A DNA stretch of 36,417 nucleotides from JAWLHA01 sp041690535. GTDB lineage: Bacteria > Pseudomonadota > Gammaproteobacteria > Thiohalomonadales > Thiohalomonadaceae. Positions 14,606-23,383 of the stretch are shown piece after piece. The notes beneath the pieces are model-generated. The model was not told where the DNA came from and did no database searches. It saw only the letters and a program-made list of their open reading frames with translations. The position numbers and the translations under genes were made by a program. How positions within the stretch are numbered: position 1 is the stretch's first letter; each line of letters begins with the position of its first letter. The DNA lies in the NCBI GenBank assembly GCA_041690535.1, contig JAWLHA010000047.1:1-36417 (forward strand), given 5' to 3'.

Positions 14606-14677
14606 GATACAAAACTACAAGTGGAAAGACACAAGGGAGAAACGCGGCATTATATCCGAATTTCCCCCTTGTGTCTT
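14606..14677 (-). repeat. Inverted 7-bp-word array in the S10 leader
   Basis: The left arm reads gatacaa, aactacaa (one extra base), gtggaaa, gacacaa, gggagaa. A perfect 12-bp stem (AAGACACAAGGG at 14626-14637 with its complement at 14666-14677) encloses the S10 -10 box. The left arm is clearly related to the array in the rpsN-rpsH spacer (shared cagatacaa...ctacaag...gacacaag-like order). Confidence 0.7.
14649..14677 (-). promoter_or_regulatory. S10 operon promoter
   Basis: AAGACA, a 17-base spacer and a perfect TATAAT are followed by the GC-rich discriminator GCCGCG, typical of promoters under stringent control. The expected start is about 52 bases before rpsJ. The -35 box lies in one arm of the 12-bp inverted repeat, whose other arm is transcribed into the leader. 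Confidence 0.7.
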
Positions 14678-14683
14678 GGGTGA

Positions 14684-14750
14684 GATACGAGATTCGAGGG
14701 ACGAGATACGAAAGGGTGGCGCTCTCCGCCTATCCCTCGTATCCCGTATC
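14684..14750 (-). repeat. Inverted 7-bp-word array after tufA
   Basis: The plus strand reads gatacga, gattcga, gggacga, gatacga as four contiguous heptamers. The facing arm, on the minus strand, reads gatacgg, gatacga, gggatag. Bases 14684-14701 and 14733-14750 pair at 16 of 18 positions. It lies 21 bases after the tufA stop and may act as an mRNA 3' stabiliser or attenuator; no T run follows. Confidence 0.7.
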
Positions 14751-14771
14751 TTTCCCCTCGTACCTGCGGTC

Positions 14772-15962
<1,191 letters not shown>

Positions 15963-15990
15963 TGTCGTATACCTCGTATCTGATTAACCG

Positions 15991-18090
15991 TTACGATGCT
16001 TTCTTGATCACCGCTTCGGCGACGCTGGCCGGAGCCTCCACGTACTTGGAGAATTCCATGGAGTAGCTGGCACGCCCCTGCGTTGCGGAACGCAGGTCGG
16101 TCGCATAGCCGAACATCTCTGAGAGCGGAACCTCGGCCCGGATGATCTTTCCGGAAACCCCATCGTCCATGCCCTGTACCAATCCACGCCTGCGGTTCAG
16201 GTCGCCCATAACATCCCCCATGTAATCTTCGGGGGTGACGACCTCGACCTTCATCACCGGTTCGAGCAGAGCGGGATTGGCCTCCAGGGCCCCCTTCTTG
16301 AAACCCATGGAACCGGCGATCTTGAACGCCATTTCCGAAGAGTCCACGTCGTGGTAGGAGCCGTCGAACAGGGTGACCTTCACGTCCACCACCGGGAAGC
16401 CTGCCAGAACGCCGTTCTCGGTCTGCTCCTGAATCCCCTTGTCGACCGCCGGAATGTACTCTCTCGGCACCACACCGCCAACGATACCGTTAACGAATTC
16501 GTAGCCTTCCCCGCGCTCCCGCGGCTCCAGTCGCAGCCAGACGTGGCCGTACTGACCACGTCCGCCGGACTGACGGACGAACTTGCCTTCGACTTCCACC
16601 GTCTTGCGGATGGTCTCGCGGTAGGCAACCTGTGGTGCACCGACGTTTGCTTCAACCTTGAATTCACGCTTCATGCGGTCGACGATGATCTCGAGATGGA
16701 GCTCGCCCATTCCGGAGATGATCGTTTGCCCGGTCTCCTCGTCGGTGTGGACCCGGAAAGAGGGGTCTTCCTGGGCCAGCTTCGACAGCGCGATCCCCAT
16801 CTTCTCCTGGTCGACCTTGGTCTTTGGCTCGATGGCCACCGAGATCACCGGCTCGGGGAACTCCATGCGCTCCAGGGTGATGACCTTGTTCATGTCGCAC
16901 AGGGTGTCCCCGGTGCCGACATCCTTCAGGCCCACCGCCGCGGCGATGTCACCGGCGCGCACCTCTTTGATCTCTTCGCGGCTGTTGGCGTGCATCTGCA
17001 GGATTCGGCCAATGCGCTCCCGCTTGGACTTCACCGGGTTGTACACGGTGTCGCCGGAGTTCAGAACGCCGGAATAGACGCGGAAGAACGTCAGCGTACC
17101 GACGAAGGGATCGGTGGCGATCTTGAAGGCCAGGGCGGCAAAAGGCTCGTCGTCGCTGGAGTGACGCTCGGCCTCGGTCTCGGCGGCATCGTCGAGCGTG
17201 CCCTTGATCGCAGGCACGTCGGTGGGCGACGGCAGGAACTCGACCATGGCGTCGAGCATGCGCTGCACGCCCTTGTTCTTGAAGGCAGAACCACAAAGCG
17301 CCGGGATGACCTCCCCGTTCAGCGTACGGGTACGCAACCCCTGCTTGATCTCCTCGTCGGTCAGCTCACCACCTTCAAGGTACTTCTCCATGAGCTCTTC
17401 GGATGCTTCGGCGGCGGCCTCGACCAGCTTCTCGCGCCACTCCTCGCAAAGGTCCTGCATCTCCGACGGAATATCCTTGGCGTCGTAGGTCATGCCGTTA
17501 TCGGCTTCATTCCAGAAGATGGCCTTCATGCGAATGAGGTCGACCACGCCCTGGAAGTTTTCCTCGGCGCCGATGGGAATGACGACGGGCACCGGGTTCG
17601 CCCCGAGCCGGGTCCGGATTTGCTCCACGACACGCAAGAAGTTGGCACCGGCACGGTCCATCTTGTTGACGAACGCAATACGGGGAACTCCGTATTTGTT
17701 GGCCTGCCGCCAGACGGTCTCGGATTGGGGTTCCACGCCCCCAACCGCGCAGAACACTGCACAGGCGCCGTCGAGGACGCGCAGCGAGCGTTCCACTTCG
17801 ATGGTGAAATCAACGTGGCCGGGGGTATCAATGATGTTGACGCGGTGCTCGGGGAACTGCTTGTCCATCCCGCTCCAGAAGCAGGTGGTCGCCGCGGAGG
17901 TGATGGTGATCCCTCGCTCCTGCTCCTGCTCCATCCAGTCCATCGTCGCCGCACCGTCGTGCACTTCGCCCATTTTGTGGGACACGCCAGTGTAGAACAG
18001 AATGCGCTCGGTCGTTGTCGTTTTGCCCGCGTCGATGTGGGCCATGATACCGACGTTGCGGTAACGTTCGATGGGTGTTTTGCGTGCCAC
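15991..18090 (-). CDS. fusA: Translation elongation factor G
   Basis: EF-G drives translocation and, with RRF, ribosome recycling. The 699-residue product (704 in E. coli) has the G1 motif AHIDAGKTTTTERILFYTG from residue 17, the switch II DTPGHVDFTIEVERSLRVLD, NKMDRAGA and the domain IV segment FVRQSGGRGQYGHVWLRLEP. The start is GTG with GAGGT eight bases upstream. It lies 21 bases after rpsG in the str operon. Confidence 0.99.
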   Translation of the reverse strand: MARKTPIERYRNVGIMAHIDAGKTTTTERILFYTGVSHKMGEVHDGAATMDWMEQEQERGITITSAATTCFWSGMDKQFPEHRVNIIDTPGHVDFTIEVERSLRVLDGACAVFCAVGGVEPQSETVWRQANKYGVPRIAFVNKMDRAGANFLRVVEQIRTRLGANPVPVVIPIGAEENFQGVVDLIRMKAIFWNEADNGMTYDAKDIPSEMQDLCEEWREKLVEAAAEASEELMEKYLEGGELTDEEIKQGLRTRTLNGEVIPALCGSAFKNKGVQRMLDAMVEFLPSPTDVPAIKGTLDDAAETEAERHSSDDEPFAALAFKIATDPFVGTLTFFRVYSGVLNSGDTVYNPVKSKRERIGRILQMHANSREEIKEVRAGDIAAAVGLKDVGTGDTLCDMNKVITLERMEFPEPVISVAIEPKTKVDQEKMGIALSKLAQEDPSFRVHTDEETGQTIISGMGELHLEIIVDRMKREFKVEANVGAPQVAYRETIRKTVEVEGKFVRQSGGRGQYGHVWLRLEPRERGEGYEFVNGIVGGVVPREYIPAVDKGIQEQTENGVLAGFPVVDVKVTLFDGSYHDVDSSEMAFKIAGSMGFKKGALEANPALLEPVMKVEVVTPEDYMGDVMGDLNRRRGLVQGMDDGVSGKIIRAEVPLSEMFGYATDLRSATQGRASYSMEFSKYVEAPASVAEAVIKKAS

Positions 18091-18111
18091 GTTGAATTAC
18101 CTCGTCAGCTG

Positions 18112-18582
18112 TTACCAGCGGTAGTGGGCGAAGGCCTTGTTGGCTTCGGCCATGCGATGGGTGTCTTCGCGCTTCTTCACGGCGGAGCCACGGTGCTCGA
18201 AGGCATCCATGATTTCGCCGGCCAGGCGCTGACCCATCGACTTTTCCCCACGCTTGCGTGCGGCATCCACCAGCCAGCGCATCGCCAGCGCTACGCCACG
18301 GTCGCCCCGCACTTCGATGGGCACCTGATAGGTTGCGCCACCGACGCGGCGGGACTTCACTTCCACCATCGGACGAATATTGCCGAGGGCCTTTTCAAAG
18401 ACCTCCAGCGGCTCGCCTTTGGAACGGGTGGCCAACTGATCCAGTGCCCCGTACACGATGCGCTCTGCGACCGCTTTCTTGCCGCTCAGCATCACGACGT
18501 TCATGAACTTCGACAGCACTTGGCTCCCGAACTTCGGATCGGGCAGCACTTCCCGCTTGGCAGCAACTCTTCTTCTCGCCAT
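18112..18582 (-). CDS. rpsG: 30S ribosomal protein S7
   Basis: S7 initiates assembly of the 16S 3' domain and lines the E site; in E. coli it represses translation of the str operon. The 156-residue product has MARRRVAAKREVLPDPKFGS, KFMNVVMLSGKKAVAERIVY and the RRVGGATYQVPIEVR strand. It follows rpsL by 60 bases, the gap that holds the S7 target in E. coli; a weak CCCG/CGGG hairpin is present there but I cannot confirm an S7 site. Confidence 0.98.
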   Translation of the reverse strand: MARRRVAAKREVLPDPKFGSQVLSKFMNVVMLSGKKAVAERIVYGALDQLATRSKGEPLEVFEKALGNIRPMVEVKSRRVGGATYQVPIEVRGDRGVALAMRWLVDAARKRGEKSMGQRLAGEIMDAFEHRGSAVKKREDTHRMAEANKAFAHYRW

Positions 18583-18642
18583 TGCTATCTACCTACTAAA
18601 AGACTTAAACATTCCCGCAGTGATGCCGGGCTCGATTTCGCG

Positions 18643-19017
18643 TCAGGACTTCGGCCGCTTGGCGCCGTACTTGGAACGGGCCTGACGACGGTCTTTCACC
18701 CCGGCGGTATCCAATGAACCGCGCACGGTGTGGTAGCGCACACCCGGAAGGTCCTTTACACGGCCGCCGCGGATGAGTACCACGGAGTGTTCCTGGAGGT
18801 TATGCCCCTCACCACCGATGTAGCTGGTGACTTCAAAACCGTTGGTCAGGCGCACACGCGCCACTTTACGCAGCGCCGAGTTCGGCTTCTTCGGCGTGGT
18901 GGTGTACACGCGGGTGCAGACCCCCCGCTTTTGCGGGCAACCTTCGAGCGCGGGCACCTTGCTCTTCTCGACCTTGCGCACCCGCGGCTTGCGTACGAGC
19001 TGGTTAATCGTTGCCAT
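18643..19017 (-). CDS. rpsL: 30S ribosomal protein S12
   Basis: S12 sits at the decoding centre and controls accuracy. The ATG giving MATINQLVRKPRVRKVEKSK has GGAG nine bases upstream; the product then has 124 residues as in E. coli. The streptomycin-related segments TPKKPNSALRK (Lys43, Lys44) and GRVKDLPGVRYH are wild type. It heads the str operon behind a strong promoter. Confidence 0.98.
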   Translation of the reverse strand: MATINQLVRKPRVRKVEKSKVPALEGCPQKRGVCTRVYTTTPKKPNSALRKVARVRLTNGFEVTSYIGGEGHNLQEHSVVLIRGGRVKDLPGVRYHTVRGSLDTAGVKDRRQARSKYGAKRPKS

Positions 19018-19045
19018 TCGTGTTTGCTCCAACACAATAATAAAC

Positions 19046-19074
19046 GACAGGCCGGTCTCCCTCGCCGGCCTGTC
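19046..19074 (-). promoter_or_regulatory. Hairpin in the str leader, possible rpoBC terminator
   Basis: A perfect 10-bp stem (GACAGGCCGG / CCGGCCTGTC) with a 9-base loop starts about 8 bases into the transcript from the str promoter and is followed by GTTTATTATT. It could stop part of the rpoC read-through and at the same time cap the 5' end of str mRNA. The T run is interrupted, so termination would be partial. Confidence 0.65.
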
Positions 19075-19088
19075 TTAAAAGAAGCGGA

Positions 19089-19117
19089 ATTCTAGGCGGG
19101 TGCACCAGCCCTGTCAA
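19089..19117 (-). promoter_or_regulatory. str operon promoter
   Basis: A perfect TTGACA -35 box, a 17-base spacer and TAGAAT (five of six) lie in the 136-base rpoC-rpsL gap. The start would fall about 65 bases before rpsL. This is the best sigma-70 match in the window. Confidence 0.88.
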
Positions 19118-19153
19118 GGCTGGGTCCCGCCTGGGGAGATGGAGGGGGTTGAC

Positions 19154-22100
19154 TTACTCCTCGCTTCCGGCTTCGGTCACCGTCACCGGGACCTCCATGG
19201 GGACCTGCTCCTCCAGGGCACGACGCTTGCGATGCCGCTCGGAGTGATAGGCCAGCCCGGTTCCGGCCGGGATCAATCGGCCGACAATGACGTTTTCCTT
19301 CAAGCCGCGCAGCTCGTCCATCTTGCCGGTGACGGCCGCGTCGGTGAGGACGCGGGTGGTCTCCTGGAAGGAGGCCGCGGAGATGAACGACTCGGTGGCC
19401 AGGGATGCCTTGGTGATACCCAGCAGGAGCCGCTCGCCACTGGCAGGCATCTTGCCGTCCTGCATGACCTGCTCGTTCTCCTCCAGAAGTCGCGCATACT
19501 CCACCTGCTCGCCCTGGAGGAACTTGGTGTCCCCGGCACTCTTGATGTCAACCTTGCGCAGCATCTGGCGGATGATCACCTCGATGTGCTTGTCGTTGAT
19601 CTTCACGCCCTGGAGGCGGTACACGTCCTGAACCTCATTGACGATGTATCGCGCCAGCTCTTCCACGCCGAGTAGCCGCAAAATGTCGTGCGGATTCGGT
19701 TCGCCCTCGACGATCACCTCGCCCCCCTCCACGTGTTCGCCCTCGAACACGGTGACGTGGCGCCACTTGGGAATAAGCTCCTCATGGGCGTCGCCCTCGG
19801 TGGGCGTGATGACCAATCGCTGCTTGCCCTTGGTCTCCTTACCGAACGATACGGTGCCGGTGACCTCAGCCAGGATGGACGGCTCCTTGGGCTTCCGCGC
19901 CTCGAACAGGTCCGCCACGCGGGGCAGACCGCCCGTGATGTCGCGGGTCTTCGAGGACTCCTGCGGAATACGTGCCAGGACGTCCCCCACACCGACCTCC
20001 GCACCATCTTGCACCGTGACCACGGCGCCGGCTGGCAGGAAGTAGTTGGCGGGGATATCGGTACCCGGGATGTTGAGGTCCTTGCCCTCACCATCGACGA
20101 GCTTGACCATGGGCCGCTTGTCCTTCCCGGCGGAGCTGCGCTGTTTCGGCTCGATGATCACCATGCTCGACAGCCCGGTGATTTCGTCGGTCTGTTTGTG
20201 GACGGTGATCCCGTCCTCAAAGTCGAACAGCTTGACAAAGCCTGCAATTTCCGTCACCACCGGATGGGTGTGCGGGTCCCAGTTGGCCAGGATCTGACCG
20301 GGCTGTACGGCATCGGCATCGGAAATATCGATGCGGGCGCCATAAGGCACCTTGTACCGCTCACGCTCGCGCCCGGATTCGTCGATGATCGTGATTTCCC
20401 CCGAGCGGGACACGGCGACCTTGTGTCCGTCCGCATGGTCGACGATCTTGATGTTGTGCAGCCGGACTGTGCCCTTGCTCTTGATCTGGATGTTGTTCAC
20501 CGCCGCCGACCGGGAGGCCGCACCACCGATGTGGAACGTGCGCATGGTCAGCTGGGTGCCCGGCTCGCCGATAGACTGCGCTGCGATGACACCCACAGCC
20601 TCGCCCACGTTCACCTGATGACCGCGCGCCAGGTCGCGACCGTAACAGGACGAACAAACCCCGTAACGGGTCTCACAGGTGATGGGCGAGCGCACCTTGA
20701 GGTGGTCGATGGACATCTCTTCGAGTCGCTCAACCAGGGCTTCGTCCAACAGGGTGCCCCGCGGAATGGCGACCTCGTCGGTCCCGGGCTCCATGACATC
20801 TTCGGCGGTCACGCGACCAAGTACCCGCTCGCGCAGGGGTTCGACCACATCGCCGCCTTCGATAAGCGACTGCATGGTGATGCCGTGAGCGGTGCCGCAG
20901 TCCTCCTCGGTGACGACCAGATCCTGGGCCACATCCACCAGACGCCGGGTCAGGTAACCGGAGTTGGCGGTCTTGAGCGCCGTATCCGCGAGACCCTTAC
21001 GAGCACCGTGGGTGGAGATGAAGTACTCCATGACGTTCAGCCCTTCACGGAAGTTCGCCGTGATGGGGGTCTCGATGATGGAGCCGTCCGGCTTGGCCAT
21101 CAGGCCGCGCATCCCGGCCAGCTGGCGGATCTGGGCGGCACTACCGCGGGCCCCGGAGTCGGCCATCATGAAGACGGAGTTGAACGACGGCTGCTTGACC
21201 ATGTTGCCTTCGCTGTCTCTCACCTCTTCGGAGCCGAGCTTCTCCATCATGGCCTTGGCCACCTGGTCATTGGTATGCGACCAGATGTCCACCACCTTGT
21301 TGTAGCGCTCCCCGTTGGTGACCAGACCGGAGATGTACTGCCGCTCGATCTCCTTCACCTCTTCGTCGGCGCGCGAGAGGATCGCGGCCTTCTCTTCGGG
21401 GATGACCATATCGTCGGCGCCGAAGGAGACCCCCGCCGTCGTCGCGTGGCGGAAACCGGTATACATCAGCTGGTCGGCGAAGATGACCGTTGCCTTCAGC
21501 CCCAACCGACGATAGCAGTGGTTGATGAGCTGGGAGATGGCCTTCTTTACCAGCGGCCGGTCGACCAGCGCGAAGGGCATGCCCTCGGGCACGATGTCGT
21601 ACAACAGCGCACGGCCGAGAGTCGTGTCCTTGACGCTGACCTTCTCGATGCGCGCCCCTTCCTCGGTGACTTCAACCTCCCGCAGTCGCACCTTGATGCG
21701 TGCGTGCAACTCGGCAGCGCCGCTTTCATAGGCGCGACGCGCTTCGTCAGTATCAGCGAACAGCATGCCGGTGCCCTTGGCATCGACACGTTCGCGGGTC
21801 ATGTAGTACAGACCGAGCACCACGTCCTGGGACGGCACGATGATGGGTTCACCGTTGGCGGGCGAGAGGATGTTGTTGGTGGACATCATCAACGCGCGTG
21901 CCTCGAGCTGGGCTTCCAGCGACAGCGGCACGTGCACCGCCATCTGGTCCCCGTCGAAGTCGGCATTGAACGCGGCGCACACCAGCGGGTGCAGCTGGAT
22001 GGCCTTACCTTCGATCAAGACCGGCTCGAAGGCCTGGATACCGAGACGGTGCAGGGTCGGGGCACGGTTGAGCAGCACCGGGTGTTCGCGGATGACCTCC

Positions 22101-23338
22101 TCGAGGATATCCCACACCTCCGGCCCTTCGCGCTCGACCATCTTCTTGGCGGCCTTGATGGTGGTCGCCAGACCGCGACGCTCCAGCTTGGAGAAGATGA
22201 AGGGCTTGAACAGCTCCAAGGCCATCTTCTTCGGCAGCCCGCACTGGTGCAGCTTGAGCGTGGGACCGACCACGATAACCGAACGGCCCGAGTAGTCCAC
22301 GCGCTTGCCGAGCAGGTTCTGACGGAAGCGGCCCTGCTTGCCCTTGATCATGTCGGCCAGGGACTTCAGCGGACGCTTGTTGGAACCGGTGATGGCACGG
22401 CCGCGGCGGCCGTTGTCCATCAGGGCGTCCACCGCCTCCTGCAGCATGCGCTTTTCGTTACGCACGATGATATCCGGCGCATTGAGATCCAGCAGCCGTT
22501 TCAGACGGTTGTTACGGTTGATGACCCGCCGGTAGAGATCGTTCAGATCGGAGGTGGCGAAGCGCCCCCCTTCCAACGGGACGAGCGGCCGCAGTTCCGG
22601 CGGAAGCACCGGCAGCACGGTCATCACCATCCACTCCGGACGGTTCCCGGACTCGATGAACGCCTCGATGAGCTTCAGCCGCTTGGTCAGCTTCTTGAGC
22701 TTGGTCTCGGAGTTGGTCTGCGGGATCTCCTCGCGGATCTGGGCGGCCTCGCGATTGAGGTCCATGGTCCGCAACAGTTCCAGCACCGCCTCGGCACCCA
22801 TGCGGGCGTCGAACTCATCGCCGTATTCCTCGATGGCGTCCAGGTAGCTCTCATCGGAGAGCAGCTGCCCCCGCTCGAGCTGGGTCATGCCCGGCTCGAC
22901 CACGACAAACGCTTCGAAGTAGAGCACGCGTTCGATGTCGCGCAGGGTCATGTCAAGCAGCAACCCCATGCGGGAGGGGAGGCTCTTCAGGAACCAAATG
23001 TGCGCCACCGGGCTGGCCAGCTCGATGTGCCCCATGCGCTCACGACGCACCTTGGCGAGCGTGACCTCGACGCCGCACTTCTCGCAGATGACCCCACGAT
23101 GCTTCAGCCGCTTGTACTTGCCGCAAAGGCACTCGTAGTCCTTCACGGGGCCGAAGATCTTGGCGCAGAACAGACCGTCCCGCTCCGGCTTGAAGGTGCG
23201 GTAGTTGATGGTTTCGGGCTTCTTCACTTCGCCATAGGACCACGACCGGATCTTGTCTGGCGAAGCCAGACCGATCCGGATGGCATCGAAGTCTTCGATG
23301 GGACCTTGCTGCTTCAGAAGCTTAAGTAGGTCTTTCAC
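19154..23338 (-). CDS. rpoC: DNA-directed RNA polymerase subunit beta'
   Basis: Beta' carries the catalytic magnesium and the clamp. The 1394-residue product (1407 in E. coli) has the N-terminal zinc site Cys70, Cys72, Cys85, Cys88. The catalytic NADFDGDQMAVHVPLS has aspartates at 460, 462 and 464, identical to E. coli numbering. A second zinc cluster lies in CETRYGVCSSCYGRD. The trigger-loop region (MADSGARGSAAQIRQLAGMR) is intact. The GTG start, with GGAG eight bases upstream, matches E. coli practice. It follows rpoB by 45 bases. Confidence 0.99.
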   Translation of the reverse strand: MKDLLKLLKQQGPIEDFDAIRIGLASPDKIRSWSYGEVKKPETINYRTFKPERDGLFCAKIFGPVKDYECLCGKYKRLKHRGVICEKCGVEVTLAKVRRERMGHIELASPVAHIWFLKSLPSRMGLLLDMTLRDIERVLYFEAFVVVEPGMTQLERGQLLSDESYLDAIEEYGDEFDARMGAEAVLELLRTMDLNREAAQIREEIPQTNSETKLKKLTKRLKLIEAFIESGNRPEWMVMTVLPVLPPELRPLVPLEGGRFATSDLNDLYRRVINRNNRLKRLLDLNAPDIIVRNEKRMLQEAVDALMDNGRRGRAITGSNKRPLKSLADMIKGKQGRFRQNLLGKRVDYSGRSVIVVGPTLKLHQCGLPKKMALELFKPFIFSKLERRGLATTIKAAKKMVEREGPEVWDILEEVIREHPVLLNRAPTLHRLGIQAFEPVLIEGKAIQLHPLVCAAFNADFDGDQMAVHVPLSLEAQLEARALMMSTNNILSPANGEPIIVPSQDVVLGLYYMTRERVDAKGTGMLFADTDEARRAYESGAAELHARIKVRLREVEVTEEGARIEKVSVKDTTLGRALLYDIVPEGMPFALVDRPLVKKAISQLINHCYRRLGLKATVIFADQLMYTGFRHATTAGVSFGADDMVIPEEKAAILSRADEEVKEIERQYISGLVTNGERYNKVVDIWSHTNDQVAKAMMEKLGSEEVRDSEGNMVKQPSFNSVFMMADSGARGSAAQIRQLAGMRGLMAKPDGSIIETPITANFREGLNVMEYFISTHGARKGLADTALKTANSGYLTRRLVDVAQDLVVTEEDCGTAHGITMQSLIEGGDVVEPLRERVLGRVTAEDVMEPGTDEVAIPRGTLLDEALVERLEEMSIDHLKVRSPITCETRYGVCSSCYGRDLARGHQVNVGEAVGVIAAQSIGEPGTQLTMRTFHIGGAASRSAAVNNIQIKSKGTVRLHNIKIVDHADGHKVAVSRSGEITIIDESGRERERYKVPYGARIDISDADAVQPGQILANWDPHTHPVVTEIAGFVKLFDFEDGITVHKQTDEITGLSSMVIIEPKQRSSAGKDKRPMVKLVDGEGKDLNIPGTDIPANYFLPAGAVVTVQDGAEVGVGDVLARIPQESSKTRDITGGLPRVADLFEARKPKEPSILAEVTGTVSFGKETKGKQRLVITPTEGDAHEELIPKWRHVTVFEGEHVEGGEVIVEGEPNPHDILRLLGVEELARYIVNEVQDVYRLQGVKINDKHIEVIIRQMLRKVDIKSAGDTKFLQGEQVEYARLLEENEQVMQDGKMPASGERLLLGITKASLATESFISAASFQETTRVLTDAAVTGKMDELRGLKENVIVGRLIPAGTGLAYHSERHRKRRALEEQVPMEVPVTVTEAGSEE

Positions 23339-23383
23339 CTCAATTTCTCCTCGAATTGTCCGTCAGATGCCGCGTGCCCGTGC

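Noticed and set aside
16351..18717. Long plus-strand frame opposite fusA and rpsG
   Set aside because: It crosses two conserved genes and their gap; composition is that of an antisense shadow.
18880..18910. Streptomycin-resistance changes in rpsL
   Set aside because: Both lysine-containing segments are wild type.
19688..23329. Very long open frame on the plus strand opposite rpoC
   Set aside because: It is the mirror of a highly conserved gene in GC-rich DNA; the product has no recognisable domain and is rich in His, Gly, Asp and Val as expected for an antisense shadow.
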